Below are positions 31,718 through 39,617 of a stretch of DNA of 64,000 bases, in pieces. The DNA is from Gammaproteobacteria bacterium (GTDB taxonomy: Bacteria > Pseudomonadota > Gammaproteobacteria > Burkholderiales > Rhodocyclaceae): NCBI GenBank assembly GCA_018819515.1, contig JAHJPX010000007.1, positions 434,001-498,000 on the forward strand, read 5' to 3'. The position numbers and the translations under genes were made by a program. A model generated the notes under the pieces. That model was not told where the DNA came from and searched no databases. It was given only the letters and a program-made list of their open reading frames with translations. The first letter of the stretch is position 1. Each line of letters begins with the position of its first letter.

Positions 31718-32568
31718 GCGGCGCGACGAACGACTGGGATCGGTCCTGGCCGGCACCGGCCAAAATCAACCTGTTCCTGCACGTCGTCGGCCGGCGCGCC
31801 GATGGCTATCACCTGCTACAGACGGTATTTCGCTTCCTCGACCATGGTGACGAACTGCGCTTTTCGTCGCGTGACGACGGCGAGATCGTTCTTGCCCGGC
31901 CGCTGCCCGGCGTTCCGCCTGAAGCGGACCTGACCGTCCGCGCCGCCCGGCTGTTGCGGGACGCGGCCGGTATCCAGGCCGGCGTGACCATCGACCTGAG
32001 CAAATGGCTGCCCGCGGGCGGCGGACTTGGCGGCGGCAGTTCCGATGCGGCGACGACGCTGATGGCGCTCAACCGCCTGTGGAGCTGCAGGTTGTCTTCG
32101 GCGGAATTGCAGGCGCTTGGCCTTTCGCTTGGCGCCGACGTTCCGGTCTTCATTCACGGCCGAGCCTGCTTTGCCGAAGGCGTCGGCGAGCGCTTCACCG
32201 ATGTGGCGCTGCCGCCGGCATGGTATCTCGTCACTGTTCCCGGCGTCTCGGTGCCGACGGCAGAGATATTCCGTGCTCCGGACTTGCGCCGCGATACGCC
32301 GATGATCGTACCGGATGCGTGGCAGCCAGGTATGGGCGGCAACGACCTCGAGCCGGTCGCCAGCAGCCTTTATCCCGAGGTTGCGCGCCATCTCGACTGG
32401 TTGCGTGCGCGAGGCCGGGCCAGGATGAGCGCAATGACAGGATCGGGCGCCTGTTGTTTTGCCGAGTTCGCGGCGCTTGCTGACGCCGATGCTGCGCTGG
32501 CCGACTTGCCCGACGGAATGGCCGGATTCGTCGCCCGTGGTGTCGATTTCCACCCGATCCAGAATTGA
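31714..32568 (+). CDS. ispE: 4-diphosphocytidyl-2-C-methyl-D-erythritol kinase IspE
   Basis: 284 residues from ATG 31714 (ATGA overlap with lolB). GHMP kinase: P-A-P-A-K-I-N-L-F-L-H-V at the N-terminus with the catalytic Lys, and the ATP loop PAGGGLGGGSSDAA near residue 100. The C-terminal MTGSGACCFAEF is the third GHMP motif. It performs the fourth step of the MEP isoprenoid pathway. tRNA-Gln and prs follow in the conserved order. Confidence 0.96.
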   Translation: MSGATNDWDRSWPAPAKINLFLHVVGRRADGYHLLQTVFRFLDHGDELRFSSRDDGEIVLARPLPGVPPEADLTVRAARLLRDAAGIQAGVTIDLSKWLPAGGGLGGGSSDAATTLMALNRLWSCRLSSAELQALGLSLGADVPVFIHGRACFAEGVGERFTDVALPPAWYLVTVPGVSVPTAEIFRAPDLRRDTPMIVPDAWQPGMGGNDLEPVASSLYPEVARHLDWLRARGRARMSAMTGSGACCFAEFAALADADAALADLPDGMAGFVARGVDFHPIQN

Positions 32569-32646
32569 CAAGGCGGCGTAAACACAGGAAAATGCGCGTC
32601 CTTTCGGCGACCCCCTCGGACATGTCCGTCCGGTGGACGTCGGGAT

Positions 32647-32723
32647 TGGGGCTTCGCCAAGCTGGTTAAGGCACTGGATTTTGATTCCAGCATACCCAGG
32701 TTCGAATCCTGGAGCCCCAGCCA
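32647..32723 (+). tRNA. trnQ: tRNA-Gln (UUG)
   Basis: The acceptor stem TGGGGCT pairs with AGCCCCA, and CCA is encoded (32721-32723). The anticodon stem CTGGA/TCCAG encloses a seven-base loop TTTTGAT with anticodon TTG. The T arm contains GGTTCGAATCC. Position between ispE and prs is conserved in betaproteobacteria. Confidence 0.97.
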
Positions 32724-32735
32724 GAACACGATACC

Positions 32736-32764
32736 GGGCAGACGGCGGTCTGCCCGAGTTTTTT
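32736..32764 (+). terminator. Rho-independent terminator after tRNA-Gln
   Basis: GGGCAGAC (32736-32743) pairs with GTCTGCCC (32748-32755) around a GGCG loop, followed by GAGTTTTTT. It separates the tRNA transcript from prs. Confidence 0.85.
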
Positions 32765-32790
32765 CAGTGGTAAACCGTACGGACGGCGCC

Positions 32791-33741
32791 ATGGCTTACG
32801 ACAGCATGATGGTTTTCACCGGCAACGCCAACCCCAAGTTGGCGGCCGATGTCGTCAAACGTCTGAACATTTCGATGGGCCGCGCGACGGTCGGCCGTTT
32901 CTCCGACGGCGAAACCAGCGTCGAACTGCTCGAGAACGTGCGCGGCAAGGACGTCTTCATACTGCAACCGACCTGCGCGCCGACCAACGATAACCTGATG
33001 GAAGTGATCATCCTGGCCGACGCGCTCAAGCGTGCGTCGGCCGGCCGCATCACCGCCGCGATCCCCTACTTCGGCTACGCGCGGCAGGACCGCCGGCCGC
33101 GTTCCGCGCGCGTGCCGATCGCCGCCAAGGTGGTCGCCAACATGCTGCAGGCGGTTGGTGTCCAGCGCGTGCTGACGGTCGATCTGCACGCCGACCAGAT
33201 CCAGGGCTTCTTCGATATTCCGGTCGACAACATCTATTCGACACCGATCCTGCTCGGTGACATCTGGCGCCAGCGCCACGACGACCTGATGGTGGTGTCA
33301 CCCGATGTCGGCGGCGTGCTGCGCGCGCGAGCCGCCGCCAAGCTGCTCGAAGCCGATCTGGCGATCATCGACAAGCGCCGGCCGCGCGCCAATGTTTCCG
33401 AGGTGATGCACATCATCGGCGACGTCGAAGGCCGCAGCTGCGTCATCATGGACGACATCGTCGATACGGCCGGCACTTTGGTCAAGGCGGCCCACGCACT
33501 CAAGCAACATGGCGCCAAGCGTGTCGTCGCCTACTCCACACACCCGGTGTTGTCGGGCAGCGCGATTGCACGTATCGAGGAATCCGAACTCGACGAGGTC
33601 GTGGTGACCGACACCATTCCCCTGCGCGAGGACGCCGCCAACAGCAAGCGTATTCGCGTTGTGTCCATTTCCGCGTTGCTGGCCGAGACCATGCTGCGCA
33701 TCAGTAACGAAGAGTCGGTTTCCTCGCTGTTCGTCGAATAG
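32791..33741 (+). CDS. prs: ribose-phosphate pyrophosphokinase Prs
   Basis: 316 residues from ATG 32791, giving the usual MAYDSMMVFTGNANPKLA opening; the frame is open to GTG 32767. It has the flexible-loop motif YARQDRRPRSARVPIAAK, the D-L-H-A-D-Q-I-Q-G-F-F pyrophosphate motif and the PRPP-binding loop MDDIVDTAGTLVKAA. It makes PRPP for nucleotide, His and NAD synthesis. Order tRNA-Gln, prs, rplY, pth, ychF is a standard betaproteobacterial block. Confidence 0.98.
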   Translation: MAYDSMMVFTGNANPKLAADVVKRLNISMGRATVGRFSDGETSVELLENVRGKDVFILQPTCAPTNDNLMEVIILADALKRASAGRITAAIPYFGYARQDRRPRSARVPIAAKVVANMLQAVGVQRVLTVDLHADQIQGFFDIPVDNIYSTPILLGDIWRQRHDDLMVVSPDVGGVLRARAAAKLLEADLAIIDKRRPRANVSEVMHIIGDVEGRSCVIMDDIVDTAGTLVKAAHALKQHGAKRVVAYSTHPVLSGSAIARIEESELDEVVVTDTIPLREDAANSKRIRVVSISALLAETMLRISNEESVSSLFVE

Positions 33742-33801
33742 CGCCAAGTAGTTTTCTAACCCACTGTCTGGTCGCGGGCAGTGTTCATTTGGAGTAACAC
33801 C

Positions 33802-34449
33802 ATGTCAATCGAAGTCAAAGCCACCAAGCGCGAAGTACAGGGCACGGGTGCGAGCCGCCGCCTGCGTCGCGCCGGCCGCGTTCCCGGCATTATCTACGGC
33901 GGCGAAGCCAAGCCGCAAAACATCGAGCTCGACCACAATGACCTGTGGCAGCACCTGCGCAAGGAGGCGTTCTACTCCTCCGTGCTCGACCTCCAGGTCG
34001 AAGATACCAAGCAGATGTGCCTGCTGCGCGATGTGCAGCGCCATCCGTTCCGCCAGTTGATCCTGCATGTGGACTTCCAGCGCATCGATGCCACCCATGC
34101 CATCCACCAGAAGGTGCCGTTGCACTTCATCAACGCCGACATCGCCCCCGGCGTCAAGCTCGACGGCGGCATGGTTCAGCACGTGATGACCGAACTGGAC
34201 GTCAAGTGCATGCCTAAGGATTTGCCGACCTTCATCGAGGTCGACCTCAAGGATCTGCAAGGCGGACAGTCCCTGCACGTGACCCAGCTTCCGTTGCCAG
34301 CCGGTGTCGAAGCCGTGCTGCACAAGGGCGAGGATCCGGTGGTTGCCACGATCGTCGTCCGCGGCGCGGGTGCAGCGGGCGATGAAGCGGTGGAAGAAGC
34401 CGCGGTCGAGACCCAAGTCACGACCGAGAAGGCGCCTGAAAAGAAGTAG
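33802..34449 (+). CDS. rplY: ribosomal protein bL25, CTC form
   Basis: 215 residues from ATG 33802 with GGAG ten bases upstream. The N-terminal L25 domain (K-R-E-V-Q-G-T-G-A-S-R-R-L-R-R-A-G-R-V-P-G-I-I-Y-G) binds 5S rRNA. The C-terminal CTC domain (about 95-185) is followed by an acidic, Ala-rich tail that ends T-T-E-K-A-P-E-K-K. The long CTC form is linked to general stress in several bacteria. It lies 60 bp downstream of prs. Confidence 0.96.
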   Translation: MSIEVKATKREVQGTGASRRLRRAGRVPGIIYGGEAKPQNIELDHNDLWQHLRKEAFYSSVLDLQVEDTKQMCLLRDVQRHPFRQLILHVDFQRIDATHAIHQKVPLHFINADIAPGVKLDGGMVQHVMTELDVKCMPKDLPTFIEVDLKDLQGGQSLHVTQLPLPAGVEAVLHKGEDPVVATIVVRGAGAAGDEAVEEAAVETQVTTEKAPEKK

Positions 34450-34452
34450 GCC

Positions 34453-35049
34453 TTGGCCCTTAAACTGGTCGTCGGCCTCGGCAACCCCGGGGTCGAGTAC
34501 GCTGAAACCCGGCATAACGCCGGGTTTTGGTTTTGTGAGCGTCTCGCGGACGAACTCAAGGTTTCGTTTGGCCGCGAATCCCGCTATCACGGCTGGGTGG
34601 CGAATGCCCGCGAAGCGGGTGTCTGGCTGCTCATGCCGGCGACCTTCATGAACGAGTCGGGCCGCGCCGTGCTGGCGCTGGCCCATTTCTACCGCATCCT
34701 GCCGTCAGAAATTCTGGTGGTGCACGACGAGCTTGACCTGCTGCCCGGCCGCGCGCAATTGCGCCTCGGTGGCGGCCTGGGCGGCCATAACGGCCTGAAG
34801 AGCCTCGCCGCGCATCTGGGTACGCAGGATTTCTGGCGCTTGCGCATCGGCATTGGCCATCCCGGCGACCGCAACGAGGTCGTCAACTACGTACTCAAGC
34901 CGCCGCGCAAGGAAGATCGCGTCGAGATCGATACCGCGATCGACCGCGCACTTCTGGCATGGCCCCAACTGGCGAAGGCCGATTTCAGCGCGGCGACACA
35001 GAAGATCAATACCAAACCGGCGGCACCGAAAAAGGAAGCAGGATCATGA
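34453..35049 (+). CDS. pth: peptidyl-tRNA hydrolase Pth
   Basis: 198 residues from TTG 34453, three bases after the rplY stop. Motifs V-G-L-G-N-P-G, then T-R-H-N-A-G-F with the catalytic His near residue 21, F-M-N-E-S-G and V-H-D-E-L-D are intact. It recycles peptidyl-tRNA released from stalled ribosomes. The last 15 residues are a Lys/Ala-rich extension. Its stop overlaps the ychF ATG. Confidence 0.96.
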   Translation: MALKLVVGLGNPGVEYAETRHNAGFWFCERLADELKVSFGRESRYHGWVANAREAGVWLLMPATFMNESGRAVLALAHFYRILPSEILVVHDELDLLPGRAQLRLGGGLGGHNGLKSLAAHLGTQDFWRLRIGIGHPGDRNEVVNYVLKPPRKEDRVEIDTAIDRALLAWPQLAKADFSAATQKINTKPAAPKKEAGS

Positions 35050-36140
35050 GTTTGAAATGTGGCATCGTCGGCCTGCCCAACGTCGGCAAGTCCACCCTGT
35101 TCAATGCGCTGACCAAGTCGGGCATTGCGGCGGAGAATTATCCCTTCTGCACCATCGAACCGAACGTCGGCATCGTCGAGGTGCCGGACCCGCGCCTGGA
35201 GGCGCTGGCCGAGATCGTCAAGCCGCAACGCATGCAGCATGCCATTGTCGAGTTCGTCGATATCGCCGGTCTGGTGGCGGGTGCGTCGAAGGGCGAGGGC
35301 CTGGGCAACCAGTTCCTGGCCAACATCCGCGAGACCGATGCCATCGTCCACGTCGTGCGCTGTTTCGCCGACGACAACGTGGTGCACGTGGCCGGCAAGG
35401 TCGATCCGATTTCCGATATCGAGGTCATCGACACCGAGCTGGCGCTGGCGGACCTCGCGTCGGTGGAAAAGGCACTGGCGCGTTACTCCAAGCAGGCAAA
35501 GTCCGGCGGCGACAAGGAAGCGAAACTGCTGGTCGACGTGCTCGAGAAATGCCAGAAGCAGCTCGACCAGGCCAGGCCGGTGCGTGCGCTCGATCTGTCG
35601 AAGGAAGAGTGGACCAACCTGCGCCCGTTCTTCCTGTTGACTGCCAAGCCGGTGCTTTACGTCGCCAACGTCAAGGACAATGGCTTCGAGAATAACCCGC
35701 ACCTCGACGCCGTGCGCGCGCATGCCGCGACCGAAGGCGCCGAAGTGGTTGCCTTGTGCGCGGCGATCGAGGCGGAGATCGCCGATCTTGCCGACGACGA
35801 CAAGCAACTCTTCCTCGCCGATATGGGGCTGGACGAGCCGGGCCTGAATCGCCTGATCCGTACCGCTTACCACTTGCTCGGCTTGCAGACCTACTTCACC
35901 GCCGGCGTCAAGGAAGTGCGCGCCTGGACCATCCACACCGGCGACACCGCGCCGCAGGCGGCGGGCGTCATCCACACGGACTTCGAGCGCGGCTTCATCC
36001 GTGCCCAGACGATTGCCTTCGACGACTTCATCGCGTTCAAGGGTGAGACCGGTGCCAAGGAAGCGGGCAAGATGCGCGCGGAAGGCAAGGAATACGTCGT
36101 CAAGGATGGCGACGTGATGAACTTCCTGTTCAACGTCTGA
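35046..36140 (+). CDS. ychF: redox-regulated ATPase YchF (OLA1 family)
   Basis: 364 residues from ATG 35046. P-loop G-L-P-N-V-G-K-S-T-L-F-N-A-L, G3-like DIAGLVAGASKGEGLGNQFL with the A-I-A-type switch of this ATP-preferring Obg-family member, and the C-terminal TGS-like domain with G-D-T-A-P-Q-A-A-G-V-I-H-T-D. It binds ribosomes and ATP and affects translation initiation and stress responses. Last gene of the block; a long-form family A element follows 29 bp after the stop. Confidence 0.97.
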   Translation: MSLKCGIVGLPNVGKSTLFNALTKSGIAAENYPFCTIEPNVGIVEVPDPRLEALAEIVKPQRMQHAIVEFVDIAGLVAGASKGEGLGNQFLANIRETDAIVHVVRCFADDNVVHVAGKVDPISDIEVIDTELALADLASVEKALARYSKQAKSGGDKEAKLLVDVLEKCQKQLDQARPVRALDLSKEEWTNLRPFFLLTAKPVLYVANVKDNGFENNPHLDAVRAHAATEGAEVVALCAAIEAEIADLADDDKQLFLADMGLDEPGLNRLIRTAYHLLGLQTYFTAGVKEVRAWTIHTGDTAPQAAGVIHTDFERGFIRAQTIAFDDFIAFKGETGAKEAGKMRAEGKEYVVKDGDVMNFLFNV

Positions 36141-36169
36141 AATTCGTCCGTCGCTGCGACGGAACATCC

Positions 36170-36265
36170 CGAAAGTGTGGGGCGTGCCCCATCCCTCGCG
36201 TTGCTCGGGACCGCCACGACGTGGTGTCCTGCATCCGTCGGAAAAGTCAGCCGTGGTGACACGCC
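36170..36265 (-). repeat. family A repeat, long form
   Basis: Reverse orientation. The core is at 36242-36265 (AAAAGTCAGCC then GTGGTGACACGCC), and the long extension runs to GAAAGTGTGG at 36171. The reverse complement matches 50929-51024 in coaX along about 96 bp, including CGAGGGATGGGGC and TGGCGGTCCCGAGC. Intergenic, downstream of ychF. Confidence 0.9.
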
Positions 36266-36447
36266 GAACCGGACCGCGTGGATTCGCCAATCCCGATCCG
36301 ACTCTTCGATATCGGGAACAAAGGCTTAATACTTTAGCTAAATTAATTTAAAAACGACCTCCAGACGCTTGAAAATTCGAGCGTTTAGTCGGAGGATTGT
36401 GCCTGACGTCCCCAGACCACGTCGCGGGGGCATGCGGACGGCCACGG
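36266..36447. other. spacer upstream of the GGDEF-EAL gene
   Basis: No gene supported. A locally AT-rich piece near 36325-36356 (TTAATACTTTAGCTAAATTA) may hold the promoter. GGAGGA at 36391-36396 is a strong ribosome-binding site, but the only start codon right behind it is TTG 36397 with no spacing. Confidence 0.4.
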
Positions 36448-37761
36448 ATGGGCAGCACCAACTCGATGGATGCTATAGGTTTCGATTCACTTACCAGTTT
36501 TCTCGATCGCCGCGGCTGTCTGCGCGCGGCCGTTCGGCTCGCGGAAGGCAGTCGGCGGGAAAGGCGGCCATTGGCGGTGCTCTGGCTCGACCTCGATCGC
36601 TTCAAACAGGTCAATGAATCCTTCGGCCATCTGGGAGGCGATGTCGTTATTGCCAGGATTGCGTCCCGTCTCAACGTGGCATTGTCCGGTCGCGCCGAAG
36701 TTTCGCGCATGGGCGGCGACGAATTCGTTTTCCTGGTTCCCGGCTGCGATCGCGAGCAGGCCGAGGAGATCGCGGCAGAGTTGCTCCGGGCCGTTTCCGA
36801 ACCGATCGAGATCGGCAGCATCCGCATCCGTCCCTCGGGAAGCGTCGGCATTGCCGTACTGGACGACCACGAGGATCCGCTGTCATTCATCGAGCGCGCC
36901 GACCGGGCGATGGTGGAAGCCAAGCGCCTGGGTGGCGGACGCCATGTCGTGTCGGGCGACGAACAGGTGCCAGGCAGGGTCGGCGTGCTGCTTGCCCGTG
37001 AGGAACTGGCGATCGAGAGCCAGATTCACGCCGCTTTGGAGAGTGGTGGCCTGACGCTGCACTACCAGCCGATCATCGGCCTGGACGGCAGGATAGAGGC
37101 CGCTGAAGCGTTGATGCGCTGCCATATCGGCGGCGAGTCGCTGCCGCCGGGGAAGATCATTCCGGTCGCCGAAAAAACCGGTCTGATTGTGCGGCTGGGC
37201 GAATGGAGTATGCTGAATGCAGCGCAGCATGCGCGCCGCCTCAGGGATGCGGGTTTTCCGATCAAGCTGGCGGTCAATGTTTCGCGCGCGCAGCTGACGG
37301 CGCCGAGGTTCGTCGAAGCCCTCTATGCGGCCATCTACTATGCCGATGTTGCTCCAGAAATGCTGGAACTGGAACTGACCGAATCGCTGTTCATGGACAT
37401 CTCCGACGTTGTCCAGTCGAACCTGCTCGCCGCCCGCAAGGCCGGCGTTGCGCTGGCCATCGACGACTTCGGTACCGGATATTCCTGCCTGGCCAACCTG
37501 AAGGACATTCCGGCGAGCAAGCTGAAGCTCGATCGCGCGTTCGTCTGCGTGTTGCCGGAGGACCGGCGCTCGCTGGCGGTCGTAAGGGCGATGACCCAAC
37601 TGGGCCGGGAACTCGGTATGACGGTCGTGGCCGAAGGCGTTGAGACCCAAGAGCAACATGATGTGCTATGCGACGTTGGTGTCGACGCGACGCAGGGATT
37701 TCTCCGTGCCCGTCCGATGGATGCCGACGCCTTGCTCGACTGGGTACGGAAACACCCATGA
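36448..37761 (+). CDS. GGDEF-EAL cyclic-di-GMP protein
   Basis: 437 residues from ATG 36448. TTG 36397 and ATG 36466 are alternatives, so the first residues are uncertain. The GGDEF domain (about 40-190) keeps G-G-D-E-F and the metal-binding DLDRFKQVNE. The EAL domain (200-435) has E-A-L, E-L-T-E-S, D-D-F-G-T-G-Y-S, K-L-D and E-G-V-E-T, all needed for phosphodiesterase activity. Both activities are therefore possible. No sensor domain or membrane segment precedes GGDEF, which is unusual. It is translationally coupled (ATGA) to an HDOD gene. Confidence 0.9.
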   Translation: MGSTNSMDAIGFDSLTSFLDRRGCLRAAVRLAEGSRRERRPLAVLWLDLDRFKQVNESFGHLGGDVVIARIASRLNVALSGRAEVSRMGGDEFVFLVPGCDREQAEEIAAELLRAVSEPIEIGSIRIRPSGSVGIAVLDDHEDPLSFIERADRAMVEAKRLGGGRHVVSGDEQVPGRVGVLLAREELAIESQIHAALESGGLTLHYQPIIGLDGRIEAAEALMRCHIGGESLPPGKIIPVAEKTGLIVRLGEWSMLNAAQHARRLRDAGFPIKLAVNVSRAQLTAPRFVEALYAAIYYADVAPEMLELELTESLFMDISDVVQSNLLAARKAGVALAIDDFGTGYSCLANLKDIPASKLKLDRAFVCVLPEDRRSLAVVRAMTQLGRELGMTVVAEGVETQEQHDVLCDVGVDATQGFLRARPMDADALLDWVRKHP

Positions 37762-38651
37762 GGGACTCGGTGGACAAGACCCATTCCGCTGCGGCGCCTT
37801 CGATGGAGCAGGCGCTCGAAGCGTCGTTGCGCGACATCGGCATTCCGCCGCGGCCGCGCATCCTCGAACAGATCACCGTGGAAATGCGCCGACCGGAGCC
37901 CGACTTCCGTCACATGGCCAACATCATCAGCGCCGACGTGGCGTTGGCCGCCGGTTTGCTAAGGACCGCCAATTCACCCTATTTCGGCTTTGAAACGCGG
38001 GCCAAGACCGTCATGCAGGCCTTGTTGATGCTCGGCCTGGAATCAGCCAGCCACGCCATTGCCGGTCTGGTTCTGCGCCGCATCTTTCCGCCGCTGCCGG
38101 CGATCGAGCGGTTTTGGGACGGCTCGGCGCGCGTTGCCCGCACTTCCGGATGGCTGGTCCGCAAGCTCGGCGTGCGCGACAACATCCGTGCCGACGACGC
38201 TTACACCTACGGCCTGTTTCGCGACTGCGGCATTCCGATACTGATGAAGAAGTTTCCCGGATACGTCGATGTGCTCAGGGCCGCCAACGCGGAAACCGAG
38301 AAGCCCTTTACGGCCATCGAGCAGATACGCTGTCCGACCAATCATGCGCTGGTCGGCGGCTTGATGGCGCATAGCTGGTTGTTGCCCGAAGACCTTGGCG
38401 ACGCCATCCGCCATCACCACGACGCGATCACACTGGCCTCGGTGCCGCAGGGCATGACGACTGCCAGCGCGCGCATGGTCGCGCTTGCCCAGTTGGCCGA
38501 ACATCTGGTGCAACGGGCGACCGGCATGAGCATGACGCGTGAATGGCAGAAGCTGGAGGGCGTTTGCCAGGCGATCCTCGGCATCGACGGCACGATGGTC
38601 GAGACGCTTGCCGCCGAGGCACCCGCCGTCGTCGCCGATATCCTGGGCTAG
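37758..38651 (+). CDS. HDOD-domain signalling protein
   Basis: 297 residues from ATG 37758, overlapping the GGDEF-EAL stop. The HDOD core has I-P-P-R-P-R-I-L-E-Q-I, I-S-A-D-V-A-L-A-A-G-L-L-R-T-A-N-S and the helices with ALLMLGLESASHAIAGLVLR. HDOD domains are HD-related, usually without catalytic residues, and act as adaptors in c-di-GMP and regulatory circuits. The later H-H-H-D (about residue 217) recalls the HD motif but is not the full metal site. Coupling to the GGDEF-EAL gene suggests one pathway. Confidence 0.88.
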   Translation: MRDSVDKTHSAAAPSMEQALEASLRDIGIPPRPRILEQITVEMRRPEPDFRHMANIISADVALAAGLLRTANSPYFGFETRAKTVMQALLMLGLESASHAIAGLVLRRIFPPLPAIERFWDGSARVARTSGWLVRKLGVRDNIRADDAYTYGLFRDCGIPILMKKFPGYVDVLRAANAETEKPFTAIEQIRCPTNHALVGGLMAHSWLLPEDLGDAIRHHHDAITLASVPQGMTTASARMVALAQLAEHLVQRATGMSMTREWQKLEGVCQAILGIDGTMVETLAAEAPAVVADILG

Positions 38652-38698
38652 CGCCGCGCGTTGCCCGTCCGACGAACCGACGCTGGGACAAGCAACTG

Positions 38699-39169
38699 AT
38701 GACGACCGACAAGGCTTTCCAGGACTACTATCCGGAGAATCTCGCCCACTGTTTCGGCTGTGGCCACTTGAACGCGCACGGCCATCGCATCCGGACCTTC
38801 TGGGACGGCGAAGAGACGGTGACGCACTACACGCCAGAGGCCTTCCATACGGCGATCCCCGGCTTCGTATATGGCGGACTGCTCGCATCGCTGGTGGACT
38901 GCCATTCGACGGGGACCGCTGCCGCCGCGATGTATCGCGCCGAGGGACGACCCATGGACAGCGAGCCGCCCTTCCGTTTCGTCACCGGCTCACTGCATGT
39001 CGACTATCTGAAGCCGACGCCGCTGGGCGTCGAGTTGACGTTGCGCGGCAAAGTGAAGGAAATTCGCGGCCGCAAGGTCGTCGTCGAAACCACGCTTTTC
39101 GCCAACGATGTCGCCACCGTGCGCGGCGAAGTCGTGGCGGTGCAGATGCCGGACAGTTTCCAGGCCTGA
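38699..39169 (+). CDS. PaaI-type hotdog thioesterase family protein
   Basis: 156 residues from ATG 38699. A hotdog fold with H-C-F-G-C-G-H at the N-terminus, then F-V-Y-G-G-L-L-A-S-L-V-D-C-H-S and V-D-Y-L-K-P-T-P-L-G, the usual pattern of the PaaI/YiiD-like acyl-CoA thioesterases. The Asp in L-V-D-C-H is in the expected catalytic position. It would hydrolyse acyl-CoA; the chain preference is unknown. It lies 47 bp after the HDOD gene and could share its transcript. Confidence 0.85.
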   Translation: MTTDKAFQDYYPENLAHCFGCGHLNAHGHRIRTFWDGEETVTHYTPEAFHTAIPGFVYGGLLASLVDCHSTGTAAAAMYRAEGRPMDSEPPFRFVTGSLHVDYLKPTPLGVELTLRGKVKEIRGRKVVVETTLFANDVATVRGEVVAVQMPDSFQA

Positions 39170-39173
39170 AGCT

Positions 39174-39542
39174 TCAGGCCTGCTGGTCTTCTGCGGCGAT
39201 TTCCGCGCGTACCTTTTCCATGTCCAGACCGCGCACACCGTCTATCAGTTGTTGCAGTCCGGCAGCCGGCAGGGCGCCAGCGTCGGCATAAACGATGATC
39301 TGTTCGCGAAACACCATCAGCGTCGGGATCGAGCGAATATTGAATGCCGCCGCGAGTTCCTGCTGTTCCTCGGTATTGACTTTGGCGAAGACGATGTCGT
39401 CGTGCTGCTCCGATGCCGCCTCGAAAGTCGGTGCGAAAGAACGGCAGGGCGCGCACCAGGAGGCCCAGAAGTCGATGATCAGCGTGTCGTTGTTGGCGAC
39501 CACATCCTTGAAGTTGTCAGTGGTCAGTTCGACGGTGGCCAT
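39174..39542 (-). CDS. thioredoxin-family protein with CAPC active site
   Basis: 122 residues. Thioredoxin fold with F-W-A-S-W-C-A-P-C, the cis-Pro segment I-R-S-I-P-T-L-M-V-F and an extra C-terminal helix (LDMEKVRAEIAAEDQQA). The dipeptide between the Cys residues is A-P rather than the G-P of TrxA, which usually shifts the redox potential. No signal peptide, so it is cytoplasmic. Convergent with the thioesterase gene, with four bases between the stops. Confidence 0.93.
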   Translation of the reverse strand: MATVELTTDNFKDVVANNDTLIIDFWASWCAPCRSFAPTFEAASEQHDDIVFAKVNTEEQQELAAAFNIRSIPTLMVFREQIIVYADAGALPAAGLQQLIDGVRGLDMEKVRAEIAAEDQQA

Positions 39543-39617
39543 GGCAAGTCCCCTGTTAGCTTATAAGAAAACACTGATGCTACGCTATTCAGTACCGTCC
39601 CGCCAACCGTCCCCGCC

